Positions 50,736 to 63,321 of a stretch of DNA of 64,000 nucleotides are shown in pieces (the stretch's first letter is position 1; every line of letters starts with the position of its first letter). The position numbers were made by a program, and so were the translations under genes. The stretch spans positions 55,307,676 through 55,371,675 of the forward strand of contig CM049311.1 of NCBI GenBank assembly GCA_026874595.1, given 5' to 3'. This stretch comes from Sipunculus nudus (taxonomy: Eukaryota; Annelida; Sipuncula; Golfingiida; Sipunculidae). The notes under the pieces were generated by a model. It was not told the origin of the DNA. It did no database searches and saw nothing but the letters and a program-made list of their open reading frames with translations.

Positions 50736-50741
50736 AATAAA
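50736..50741 (+). terminator. Candidate polyadenylation signal of paralogue 2
   Basis: AATAAA 134 bp after the stop codon. Confidence 0.4.
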
Positions 50742-53700
50742 GCTGACAGAAGGGGTACCTGAAACGGCTTCATTATCAATTATATATATACCGCTTCAGT
50801 GTCAAAGCGCCATCTTGTGTTCTCTCGGTGCAAAAAAAAAATCTGTTGGAAAGACATACAAACACAATTCATTGGTGTATCCTCCTGTAGGAGAATGGAG
50901 TTTTAATGTGAATAGATGTTTACCACTAAAATTAGCTCAAATTCTATTCGAGTTATCGATTTATTAAAATGTGAGTAAATTAAAACATACAAATTGCTCG
51001 AGGTTTGAGAACTAGCTGGGGGACTGACAAGCAAAAACGGTATTACCGTAAATAACAATCAGTTTTTTGGAACCCCTATTATGCTAGTATACCTAAATCA
51101 TTCATGTGTTTATTTTTTTTATGCCGGGACATTCACATGACCCGGTTCTGGTGGGGCTTATATCAAATCTCTCAAACAACACCGAAGATTATCTGGTGCT
51201 AAACAGGTCACGTGTGCAGTTACTCGAGCTGACGCTCCGAAATTTGGTCAATAAGCGCCAAACCTTGGATAAACACCATGCATGTCAAGGACTTGGAAGA
51301 GTTTAATCTAGATCTCCAATAATTCCTAAATATAAATATAAATATAAATAAAAAGGTCTTGTTGAGATTTTTTTATTTATGGAGAAGTGGGTTCTAAAGA
51401 AGCTTTCATATATTAAATAAGTAATAGTCAGAGACCTCAAACTTCGCCAGGGTTTTCTGTGAGTTGTAATTCACCCCTAGAGCGAAGCCGCCCAAGTGCC
51501 CATGAATAGCTCTTTTATAAAGAAAAAAAACCTATGCCACAATTGGACAACGTCCTTTGACTTAAGACCATACGAAGCTGCTTCAGAATAGGTCCCGCAA
51601 TTAATGGATTTATTTTTGGAATTTTCCGAAAATTCAGTTAAATAACATTAGCGTCAGTTTGTTACGTTTTGCGTAACGATGCTGACAGAAAAACCAACCA
51701 CGGGGAAAACTGTAATACGTCGCCACTTGGAAAAACGTTTTTTAAATATTTTTTTATTAAATTAAAAATGGCAGCACTGTGTGCAGAGGTTTTCAATACA
51801 CTTTGTTTGTCCAGACCTCGTCCAAGACACTTGTGACAGGCATGAGAGGAACACGTAGAAGAAACCTCTGGCGGGAAACATGGGTAATATAAATGAATGC
51901 CAAAGACTTTCTGCAGCTTAGTCGGGGATATATTACATCACACGGTTCATGATTATTTATAATAAAGGTGTTTTGAGAGTTGCCTCTTCTTGAATCAATG
52001 TTATTTCATTGTTATTTCATGTTGTAAAAGTATTACCCACTTAGTCATGAGCTGTCAATTCGATAGATCCGTAGAAATGTATAAAACCAAATAAATTTAT
52101 TTACGATACAGTTAGCTCCAAAGAGTGAAGAACAAAGAAAGGGAGAATATTAACATTTTTTTTTCAGACAAGCACTTTAACCTCGAACATGACGATGAAA
52201 ATAAATGTTCATATGTTATCGAAGTATTGTACAAAATTATCGTTTATACTGTATCCGTAAATGGTTGTATTTATTTATAATCGATAAAATTTGTTGCAGC
52301 TTTGTAATGGATCACAACTGATGTGTATACACACGCCATGAAGTCATACCATGTGGGCAAACAACTTTAAATTTAATTTAAACTATAAAGAAACGGGGAA
52401 ATTATATATAGGTTCTAGTAGCACCGCGAGCAGTTGAAAAAAAAGTGTCACCAGCCTGATCCTGAACAGGTCTTTTAGTGTGACCGCAAATATACATTTT
52501 GTTTTCATTTAAAATTTATCAACCGTGTTTTGCTCTTGTTTTGTTACATAAAGTCGGACGACATCAATGATGTTTAACAAAGTTATCGCTTGATCAATAG
52601 GATTCCAATGCTGAATCCTATCGATTTTTCTATGATTTATACAGTTTTCACCTCACGGTCGTCTGTTAAAGTGCATTGTCGGTGGCATGTCTTTGAATCA
52701 CAAAAACACAATGGCACTAGTGACGTCAGAATGGAAACGTTATTTTTTTCCGAATAGAAAATGTACAGGAACTAAACAACTAATAATAGATCACCGGTTG
52801 TTTCATTCAATCCTCAAATATGACTTTATGATCATTTCCTGGCTAACTCCTAATGAGCCGCAAAAACATTTTTCAGGGTCTAACGCCAATTTTTACTGCC
52901 TTGACCCTCCCTTTCTGGATCAGAGTATGCTTTTTAGGTTTTCTTAGTCTTCCTGGGTTGGACCCTCCACTTTCCAAAATCCTGGATCCGCCCCTGCAGT
53001 AATCCTTAAAGCAACCTGGTTATCTGGATTTCAGCTAAATCTAGAATGAACCTCTCCTAGCCGGTATCTCTTATATTCTGGGCAGTGTTTGACAGTCCCG
53101 TTTATCCCCTCATTATTAAAGTTACTGTCATGACTTTCACATAGACGGCGCCTGTATCAAGGGGACAGCTTGGCCCTGTTTAAAGAGATGCCCACATTAC
53201 AGATGTTTTACAGTACACAATACCTTTGTCAGCAGATTCTCGTTTGGCTTTAGATGCAACTAGAAAATTCTAAAAGAAACTGGTTATATTGAAAATCATA
53301 TTCAACGTTACAATACTGAAGCCAGAGCGCCATCGCTTTTAGTTTTGCGGTAACAATACCATTCTAAAATATGCTTTGAGCTCTGGGTATAACAATACAT
53401 ATTTTAATCCTTAAACATTTAGTTTTGCGTACTAAGAAGCTCGATTCATCTCCGCAAAACAACACTTCAAGAACAACACCCAAGACTGGCAACAAGCCTT
53501 TTTAATCAACAAAAACTTCTTTATTGTAAACAAGGAAACTCAATAATTTACAAATATAAAAAATCACAGTGTATAGGATTTTTTATACCAAAAATGACAT
53601 AAATAATAATGTTATGTATATTGTGATATTTCGTGTTCTAGTATATACCTTGCGACTCCTCTAACCATTCCAATTCCATTAGTAACTAGAGGCCTATTTG

Positions 53701-54563
53701 ACTCGGCTACTTTTTTTACTCTGTGAAGGCAATAGCACATAGATAAAGATCACAGTTACCTAAATTTGGATTTCAAAGACAATTTTACCCCAATCACTAC
53801 GTGTGCATGTGAAATTTGAATTTCGCAGATTTCATGAGTAGCTCTAGTAAAGGTCACACTCCTAGGATTCAGGATGACCGAATACGATGTTTTTGACTCA
53901 TAACTCGATAAAATATAGGCCACAGCCACCAAATTCAGTTCTCCTACAGGAATTTTCACTTAGACTTGTTAGAACGTGAAGCTTGAACACCGTAAAACAA
54001 ATTTTCGCCGTACTGCACGGAATGAAAATATATCCATTATAGCCGGCAAGCACCTATTCGGATTTCAAGACAAAGAGAGGTAGGGATGCACAATTTTTTT
54101 TAATGGCGTAAAATATTTCAAACTGTATACTAAATATATATGAACCCTCTCCTTTTTTAATGAAAGTTTTATATGTCGACCGTTATAGTTTCGGAACAAA
54201 CGTTAACGTGTTTCACCATATAGAGGAGAAAAAAGAGCTCCTTTAACGAGTGACTACCTTAGATACCAGTTAACAGAAACCTCCCGTGATTTTAATCATT
54301 TTCATCCGAAGTCGTAAATTTGTGTTCTTAAGCTATCGTGAATTAATATCAAAAAGAATAAATGGGATTTCATAATATTACATTTTCATGCTCTCGTGAC
54401 ATGACCTACGATAATGACGCAGGCCACGTGACATATTTAGGGTAATATTTCAATATCTTGGGATGGTGTGTTAATATATTTCAAATTAATTCAAATCACA
54501 CTAGGTCCCAGTTCACCGGTAGAAGGTTTCTTAAACCTGTGTCCGTCTGTACATCCACTTCCG
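50742..54563. other. Non-coding region between convergent genes
   Basis: No supported gene. At about 52948-52996 lies a 50-bp end of a hAT-like MITE (TCCTGGGTTGGACCCTCCAC ... CTGGATCCGCCCCTG) related to the remnant at 3.1-3.2 kb. The flanking genes converge here. Confidence 0.45.
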
Positions 54564-57500
54564 TTAGATCCTGCTCATTCTCATTTTCGTGATGGTCTGA
54601 TGTTCGCGGCCGAGTTGACACAGAGTGCACGTGGGACAACAGTAAACCTTGCAGCAGTCGTCCAGGATCGAGCCCTGCAAAACAAAGAGAAATTAGTGAA
54701 AGTTGGCTTTAAGTATCCAGCTATGATAGCATCAATCAAGTCGAAATGATAAATATGTATCTATAAGGTTTTTTCGTAGATCTAAGCGAAACGTTAACAC
54801 CTAATATTGTTACCATAGTGACAAGGAACGTGAGGTGTATAATGGATTTTCGTAGAACATGTTATTACTACAGTAAATTAGGAGCAATATATTAAATCAA
54901 ATTAATTAAAACGCCAAATACAAAAGCCGGTGTTCCTGGAAAAAGTGGTCTGTGGAATGTATGTATGTCATTTATAGATGACGAATTATTAAAACACTGA
55001 AAGGACAATAAAAGGAAATCAATTTAATAAGATGCAGCCATAAATAACTGTATTGTTTCCGAATGTTTAAGATCAATTACAGTCTGCTCATCGCCGAAAT
55101 GTACGAATGGATGCACACCAGATGCAATCATTCGGAAAATGTTAATACAAAAGCTACTAGCACATAGAGCTAGGGGTGTTTTGCCAATGCGGAACAGCAC
55201 TGGGTGAATTATCAAAAAAGAATAGCGTATGACATCTGTAACGCATGATCACAGAGTTTTTCATTTGGCTCTTCCAATGGAGGAGAAAATATAAGCGACC
55301 AGTGTTGGTTCCAGATTATTTCAATAAAGATCAACCAACATAGCTATTCTAAAATATACATTGGAGGAAGAACTTCAATAATGCATATAACTTGTAATGA
55401 ACTGTCTATCTCCATGTCAAACTTTTCATTCTAATGCGATACCTTGGAAGATAAATATTGTTATTTACTGTAAATGGTAAACGCTACCTTTGCTTTCAGC
55501 AAAATCTAGCGTTCAAACTCTGAACGATTTACATGTGATATAAATCGCTCCTATTTTTTTTTTTATATATAACGTAAGCTTGAGTCAAAATCTCAAAGCA
55601 GTAGGAATACTTGCATTCAGTTGCAAGCCAATTCAATATATAAGAAATTAACGGAAATACCCAGTAAAAATAACTTACTCGTAAGTAATGTGTTTCAACG
55701 AATGTACACAAGATGGCGCTGAGATGCAGAATCGGTTTTACCGAAATTAATAATTAACAATCTGACATTTTTGAGGTACGCCATTGTGCAGTGTAGCAAC
55801 ATGTCATCTAGACTATCATCTAGAACTGATTTTTTCATGCCCCAGGGAATGCATGCAGTTTGGACTCATTGGCGCACGTGTTTGTTGCTTGTATGTGCGC
55901 AAATTTATCTCAATGCTGAGAGAATAACATGCAGACAGGGAGCCAATATTCGGTCTCAGGAAGCCTAACACACTTTAAAACTGTGCACTTTTGTCTGAAT
56001 ATACAATTTCCACATGCCTTAATGTTGTTTTCGGAGCGGAGTTTGATGCGAAGTGCCATGACAGCACTGGGAACAAAGATCGGCATACACAGGCTTTCCC
56101 CCATCTTGTCAGAGAGGTAGCACAGATAACAGGCCGGGCAGAAGCAGACGGCGCACACTGAAAAAAATTGGCGGGAAAGTCTTTATCTGTTCACAACATT
56201 TGGAAACACTGTGACGATTAACACTACAGAATAATAATTATAATAATATAAATCTCTCTCCCTCTTTCTATATATATATAATATTATCATTTAAACCATT
56301 TACAAACTATTTAAATTTTTGCATTTCCTCAACGTGTGTCGAAGATTTTCGGTTATTGACATATAATTGTTACCTCTCTTTTTGACATGCATCACGAACA
56401 AATGCTTAAAGTGAACATATTAAGTCAAAAGTCAAACCATCGTTATCCTTTCAAAAAAATAAAATAGCCAACAGCGTAATGCGTAACTATGCAGTTGAAT
56501 ATACATCAGGTATAATGCTTCCATGCTGGGCCATTACTTTACAAATACACTGTGACATGAATATATGTACAATAGTACTTAACATTTTGAACCAGAGTAT
56601 GATTAAGCACTAATTACACAAACGTCACTCCTGAAATAATGGCATGGATTTACACAATACAAAATGATTGTAGGTTGCACCACCAGTCGTATGTACGAGA
56701 AAGCCATAGACGATGTATAAATATGCAGATACTTAGAACCACTCTTGGGCTATGTGAATGAAACTCAAAAACAATTGTAGGTGGCGCCACAAGTCTTGCA
56801 TACAGCAGAACTATCCGAAATGTATGGCCTGTTGCAAAATCTGAAACAGTTGACAGTCTGACAAGCTATATGTAGAAGGAGACAAAATTTTGGAATGTTA
56901 CGAAATCTGTTTATACATGTACATACTGAAAAACTGGCTATAATGCTTTTTCCAAGCTGCATATTCATTAGCCTCCTGCAGCGACGAAACGTCTTGAACT
57001 GTTAACCGACGATTGTTTCGTCGCCTTCCCATATACAGAAATAAGTGGTGTTTGACCACGATACGATCGTATTTCTGGAAAAGGCTGGGTTTTTTTTTTC
57101 ATTTCACTGATGGGGTGACATTAAAACTTCTTCATTGAGACAAGGTATCTTATTTTCAATATAACTGCAACATATTGGCAACTGTAAATGTAACCTCAGT
57201 TATTGAGTATTTTGGTGCAAGAAGACACAGGTCGTACTGCTCATATTCGCCATGACAGAAACAGAAAGAATGTATGATAGCGGCGACAATGCTTTTTGTA
57301 CTGGTCTCGATTGATGAGAGTTATAGACATATTTAAACAGGGAATTAATGCAATTATCTTATCAGAACATAATTTGTCTTTAAACAATAAGATACCCTAT
57401 ATCCTGTTGCTATTTTTAATAAAATGTTTGGAATAAAAACAAATGCGTATCGAATGAAAAATCAGAATAAAGATAATTTTATTCATGGATTTATCTTATA

Positions 57501-60500
57501 CATAAGCTGGATATGGGACCAATTATTTATGTTGCCTGTACAGCTCTGATTATATGCGTAAAGAGCTCAGTTTGTGAATACAATTACACAACTACCTTTG
57601 TTTACCAAAATATCTCACAGCCTTTCATTTTTAAAGGTCAAATGATTCTGCCAAAAATCATTTAAGTAAACTTGAACAAAGGCTACGTAAGAATAATTTT
57701 GTGCAATGTTACAGAAGTTGAAAAACAGTTTTACAGAAGAAGACCATTGCAGCCCTCAGTTTGAAAAAGGCTTACTAATGGCTACAAGACCAGCTTCAGC
57801 TTTCCATGACTTCCATAAACCCTATCTATTCTTATACGATTGAAAGAACCCTCCCCTAGGATAATTCTTGTGAAAAATTATTCCATTCAGCTTGAGAGTT
57901 TCATCATAAAACCGAAAGAGGCCGAAAGAGGTTAAAATTACGAAGTTTTTGCCCGTAAAAAACCGGTCGATGTAGATGGGGCCACAAAAACCTCAATTTC
58001 GAATGTGGGACATGTGATCAACATTTGCATAAAACTTGTGATGCTAATTCTTGTCGTTTTAGAGATATTATATTAGTATGCTTACTTGGCCGAATGACTT
58101 GGTTCAAATTCCTGTAACCCGGCTAAAATTCATCGAACCCAAACGATTTGAACAAATTTGAAAAAGCTCGTCTCTGGGATCATTAATGTGAAATAATGGA
58201 CAATTTGGCTGAGAAGTTTCGGAGAAGTTCTTTTTAGTTTGTTTTTCTCTATAAAATCTAGGTAAATGCCCATAGCAGAGAAAAAGCAAAATCCGATAGA
58301 GATTTTTCATGACCCGTGTGATTTTGAGCAAATAATTTGGTGATGCTCGCTCCTGCCCTTTTTTTAAATAGTACGGATTAACGTACGGACGACAAGACGC
58401 CGGACGACGCCACACCATCCCATAAGTTCACAGGTTCGCTAAAATGTACTCCCTCCACCAAATGAAGCATTACATTGGTTGTCTTTTCGCCCATCTTCTC
58501 CAAATTCCCAAAGGACAGTTTTGGTATATTTCAATGAAATAACGTGGAGAAACTGGATCTTGAGAATGCTTTATTGATTATGATAACAAGACTATTTTGA
58601 AATTGGCTCTTTTCATAATGACATGCCTCCTCCTCATATATAAATACATAACGAAGATTAGCCGAGCTCTTGGTATCAAAAAGGGTATTTAGTCACTTAT
58701 TAGTATTTAACATTTGATCAGACCATAAAGAAAGAAAATTTCATGTTAAACTTATACTTTTTCAGGGTCTCATGTCTTATTTTCACCAAAAAAAATTCAA
58801 AATAGTAACTAAAAACTGTGTGTGTGTGTAAAACTTTACTTACTGATCCCTACGTCGTCACAGCACCCGAAAATACCAGCGTCCCAGTCCCGTGGTTTTC
58901 TTTCGACTACTCCGCCTGCGTTGACCACTACGTTAGCTACTGGGGCTGGTTGTAGCATTACCTACCGAAAAGAATATTGTAGATATATATACTGACACTC
59001 AACTGGTATCGTTCATCAACTTATACTCCCACAATACTTCACAAGGATGATCCTTCAACAAGATTACACACGCACTGTGAACGTCTTGAATGTTCCTGTG
59101 ACGTGTTTTGTCTTCTGGGATCGCAATTTATAGATCCTCCTCATAGTCACCATGGTCTTGATCAGAGTCAACTCTCAAACATACGGAGGTCTGGATCAGA
59201 GTCAACTCTCAAACATACGGAGGTCTGGATCAGAGTCAACTCTCAAACATACTTAATGACTTCTTGATCTGAATAAACTCTCATTCCTACTGAGGTCTGG
59301 ATTTTGCTTATCCTTGTACTTAATTTGGTCTGGATTTGATCCAGCAGGGTGTGGACGTGTCGTGAGTATCACATTATTCAGGGTCTTGGTTGATGTATTT
59401 AAGGGGTAAACCCACCATGGCTGACACGCATCTCGACACAGCGCGACGCGGACCGACATTTGGTAACGTCGGTTTGCGTCACCTAGCGTGTTATGTAGTG
59501 TGTCCTGCAGCTTAAGTAGCAAGACCTACACACTCGCGACACACATGGGGTTCACCACACGAAGATTGCCGTGTGTTGGCCGGAAGATGACCTTCCTTGG
59601 TCGTGTGCTGCAAGTGTCAAATAGTGGATGTGGAGGTTATTGCATTAGTAACTACTTTTGTAGGCGCTTGATTCTATTTCGATCAACCAACTAGACAAAG
59701 AAAAGGTAAGAAGAAGGCGACACTCATGTTGGGTTAATAACTGGAGACATGGGGGACCAATTCAATGCATCAGAATACTTTTTTCGAACTTCAAAGACGT
59801 ACCCGTATGATATGTATTTTGCAGTGGCACCATATTTCATGCTACAGGCAACATTTTTTTTCTGTTACTGGTCGGGGAAAGAGCAGGAACGCATGAATTG
59901 TCCTTGACATTTACCTACTAACTCCGCGCGGTGCTGCGTGTCGAAATGCGTAACGATATGAGGCACTTCTACCTCCACTGAACGATCCCTGTCGAGTTGT
60001 GTCGGGAACAAGCCGACGCATCTCGACACGTGCTTCCATTGCACGACAAATGGAGCATGCTCGATCGTATCGCGCGGCCCGCGATGCAAAAGCCGAGGCT
60101 CTCCTCCTGTCGTGTGCTACCCAGGACGTGTCGAGTGTCCTGGTTCACTCCCACGACACAAGCGGACCTCGCGATACACTGAACGTCATGTGTGTCGTGT
60201 TGCGTGACGGGAGGCGTGTCGGCCTTGTTGGGTTCACCACTGTACACTCACACACCGGCCATTGAATGACACACAGATTTCTGGATCTGTGCTGTGTATC
60301 ATGCTTGAAGGGACACAATCAGGAGCAATATTATTCCTATTCTTTCACACTATCAGTTCAGTTTTGCTTTATATAACAATTTCCCAGCAAAACCATCCCA
60401 GCACACAGTCGCATTTCCTCGCATACAACTGTTTAACACTTGTTATATCTCTGCGTGTTGGTAAACACAGATTAAGCGGGGCAAAACGCGTTGTTTCAGT

Positions 60501-63288
60501 CAGTGGGAACATGTATTACCTGATTACATTATTTGGGCCAGGTCGGTCAGGGGATCTCCTGAGTGGCACGTGTTGTGGCTCCCGCATCACACGGCCCGAC
60601 GCACCGTGTTTATGTTGACGCCTTAATGTCACACTGACAGGGGTCTGGATCTTTAATTTATGCCTCAATTTATGGGGTCTGATCTGAATGTATGTCATAC
60701 TTACTGAGGTCTGGATTTGTAATGCATGGCTAACTTAAAATGGGGTCTGGGTCTGTAATGTAAGACACACTTACAGGGGTCTGGATGTGTAATGCATGTC
60801 CCACTTAATGGGGTCTGCATCTGTAATGTATTTCACACTTAATGGGGTCTGGATCTGTAATGTATGTCACATTGACCATTGTCTGGATCTGTAATGTATG
60901 CCAAACTTAATTGGGTCTGAATCTGTAATGTACGTCACACTTAATGGGGTCTGGATCTGTAATGTACGTCACACTTAATGGGGTCTGGATCTGTAAAATA
61001 TGTCACACTTAATGAGGTCTGGATCTGTAATGCTTACCACACTTAACTGGGTCTGGATCTGCAATGTATGTTACACTTAATGGGGACTGGATCTGTAATA
61101 TATGTCAAACTTAATGGGGTCTGGATCTGTATTGTATATCTCACTTAATGGGGTCTGGATCTGTTATAACTGTCACATTTAATTTGCCCAAGATATGTAA
61201 TGTATGTCACAGTTACCAGGGTCTGGGTCTGTTAAGTGTATCACACATACAGGGCTTAGGTCTGTAATGTAAATCACGCATAATGGGGTCGGGATCTGCA
61301 ATGTATGTCACACTTAATATTGTCTGGATCTGTAATGTATGTCACAATTAATGGGGTCTGGGTCTGTACTGTAAATCACACTTACCAGGCTCTGGGTCTG
61401 TAAAGTATATCACACATACCAGGCTTAAGTCTGTAATGTATATCACACTTACCAGGCTTAGGTCTGTAATGTATATCACACATACCAGGCTCAGGTCTGT
61501 AATGTATATCACACATACCAGGCTCAGGTCTGTAATGTATATCACACATACCAGGCTCAGGTCTGTAATGTATATCACACATACCAGGCTCAGGTCTGTA
61601 ATGTATATCACACATACCAGGCTCAGGTCTGCAATGTATATCATGCATACCAGGCTCAGGTCTGTAATGTATGTCACACTTACCAGGCTCAGGTCTGTAA
61701 TGTATATCACGCATACCAGGCTCAGGTCTGTAATGTATGTCACACATACCAGGCTCAGGTCTGTAATGTATATCACGCATACCAGGCTCAGGTCTGTAAT
61801 GTATATCACGCATACCAGGCTCAGGTCTGTAATGTATATCACACATACCAGGCTCAGGTCTGTAATGTATATCACACATACCAGGCTCAGGTCTGTAATG
61901 TATATCACACATACCAGGCGCAGGTCTGTAATGTATATCACACATACCAGGCGCAGGTCTGTAATGTATATCACACATACCAGGCTCAGGTCTGTAATGT
62001 ATATCACACATACCAGGCTTAGGTCTGTAATGTATGTCACACTGACCGTGATCTAGTTCTCTTACGAATGTAAGACACACAGGGGTCTGGATGTGTAATG
62101 CATGTCCCACTTAATGGGGTCTGCATCTGTAATGTATTTCACACTTAATGGGGTCTGGATCTGTAATGTATGTCCCATTGACCATGGTCTGGATCTGTAA
62201 TGTATGCCAAACTTAATTGGGTCTGGATCTGTAATGTACGTCACACTTAATGGGGTCTATATCACACTTAATGGGGTCGGGATCTGTAATGTATGTCACA
62301 CTTGGCGGGGTCTTGGTTAGTAATGTATGTCACACTGACCGTGGTCTAGAGCTCTTATGTATGTCACACTTAGTGGGGTCTGGATCCCAAATGAACACCA
62401 CACTTAACAGGGTCTGGATTTAATATGTCACACCTACCAGGGTCTTGATTTGTAATGTATGACAATGAATTGGGTCTGGATCTGTAATGTATATCATACT
62501 AACCTTGGCCTGGGCCTGTTATGGATAACACATACAGTGCTTTGATCTAATGTACGTCACACCTTCCCTGGTCTGGATCTTTTTGTCACTTTTTATGGGG
62601 TCTGGAACCGTAATATTTGTTACACTTACCGGGTTCTGGATCTGTAATGTATGTTACACTTAGGGGCTCTGAATCTGTAATGTATGTTACACTTACCGGG
62701 TTCTGGACCTGAGGTTGTGGTTGCGGATACTGCGGTTGGTAGGCAGCCATGTTGTGTAGCCGGTTCAAGTTTTTGATGACAAAGTCCTCCGTTTTATTGA
62801 ACGACTCCACCATTGACCCTGACCCTTTTAAAAACTGCATACAGTAAAAAAATATACATTACATTCAAAACAAGGAGAATTTTATTTTCTGCCAATATTA
62901 ATCTCATTAGTCAATAATAGTTAAACCGTCTCATATTTGTAGAAATCAACATAGCCATGTCATGCCTGGTGATATGACATCGACATGCCTCTTACTTCTC
63001 CATTACATGAATCCTAAACATCTTAAAGTCCGTCCGTATACACCCATATCCTCGTCCATGTAGGCCGGATTCTCTACTCGCTCCCTCTGGGGTTGCCAGG
63101 AACTAGTACACTACACTTTTTTCATTGCCATGCATATGTTATATAAAGATGCCAGGCTGTTGATAACCTATGTTCAAATCCATTTCAGAGTCAATTCGTC
63201 TTACCTCAGCAGGGTCCGGTACCTTCACAGCAGGACTAAAAGACGACGTCATGTTTGACCTTTGGAACAGTCCATTCTGTCGGATCAT
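54564..63288 (-). CDS. PLAC8 (Cys-rich) domain protein
   Basis: Five exons on the minus strand: 63288-63205, 62834-62697, 58961-58844, 56157-56018, 54674-54564; about 196 residues. Phases 0, 0, 1, 0. Three introns are GT-AG; the last uses donor AAG|GCATGT (GC-AG), the only choice that keeps the family motif in frame. The C-terminal 110 residues are a complete PLAC8 domain: RDWDAGIFGCCDDVGIMC, CFCPACYLC, a GES hydrophobic stretch, then DDCCKVYCCPTCTLCQLGRE. Upstream is a Gln/Pro/Tyr-rich segment (AAYQPQYPQPQPQ) and a polar leader not recognised. PLAC8 proteins are small, often membrane-associated; roles differ between lineages. An in-frame stop at 63321-63319 bounds the 5' end; ATG 63288 is first, ATG 63252 and the internal MAAYQP methionine are alternatives. 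Confidence 0.88.
54675..56017 (-). other. GC-AG intron 4 of the PLAC8 gene
   Basis: Donor AAG|GCATGT, acceptor TTTGTTTTGCAG. The nearest GT (four bases on) would shift the frame and destroy the CCPTCTLCQ motif. The intron also holds a short frame at 55215-55024 with weak ankyrin likeness (GKTPLALCASSFCINIFRMI). Confidence 0.65.
56655..56830. mobile_element. Fragment of the Helitron-like core repeat
   Basis: Contains ATTGTAGGTTGCACCACCAG and AATTGTAGGTGGCGCCACAAG about 110 bp apart, each followed by a tract like ACGAGAAAGCCATA; these match the core units at 32.8-33.7 kb. No hairpin/CTAG end nearby. Lies in intron 3 of the PLAC8 gene. Confidence 0.5.
57900..58440. repeat. Probable interspersed repeat
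   Basis: Ends in ACGGACGACAAGACGCCGGA and CGACGCCACACCATCCCATA, a wording I associate with dispersed repeats in mollusc genomes (from memory, unverified). Only one copy is in the window. Within intron 3 of the PLAC8 gene. Confidence 0.3.
59145..59258. repeat. 34-bp tandem repeat, three copies
   Basis: Three units, each GGTCTGGATCAGAGTCAACT followed by CTCAAACATACGGA. Unit length and the start GGTCTGGATC equal those of the array at 60.6-62.7 kb, so it is probably a diverged outlier of it. Within intron 2 of the PLAC8 gene. Confidence 0.85.
59400..60270. other. CpG-rich stretch with recurrent CGACAC/GTGTCG motifs
   Basis: Within intron 2 of the PLAC8 gene, between the two 34-bp arrays. Words such as TCTCGACAC, GTGTCG, TCGTGTG and GGGTTCACCAC recur on both strands. 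No coding frame with splice support. Confidence 0.4.
60622..62696. repeat. 33-34 bp minisatellite built from the exon 2/intron 2 junction of the PLAC8 gene
   Basis: About 2 kb in intron 2. On the gene's strand the junction-proximal units contain CCAGAACCCG|GTAAGTGTAA, identical to the real donor at 62697/62696, then ACATACATTACAG. The central block (61390-62048) is about 20 well-homogenised 33-bp units with ACCTGAGCCTG|GTATGTG and ATACATTACAG. Outer units (60.6-61.4 and 62.05-62.6 kb) are 34 bp, more diverged, and often have ATTAAGTG in place of the GT donor. Because 33 is a multiple of three the core is open in several frames (206 to 242 codons); this is a product of periodicity. Confidence 0.92.
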
Positions 63289-63321
63289 ACGGGAGGTAGG
63301 TTTACCAGTCTTTAATATTCA

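Noticed and set aside
61348-62110. Three long overlapping open frames (206-242 codons) on both strands
   Set aside because: They are frames through a 33-bp tandem repeat whose length is a multiple of three. No start or splice context and the repeat is intronic.
60622-62696. Regular 33-34 bp repeats resembling a CRISPR array
   Set aside because: Units are directly adjacent with no unique spacers, and the setting is a eukaryotic intron.
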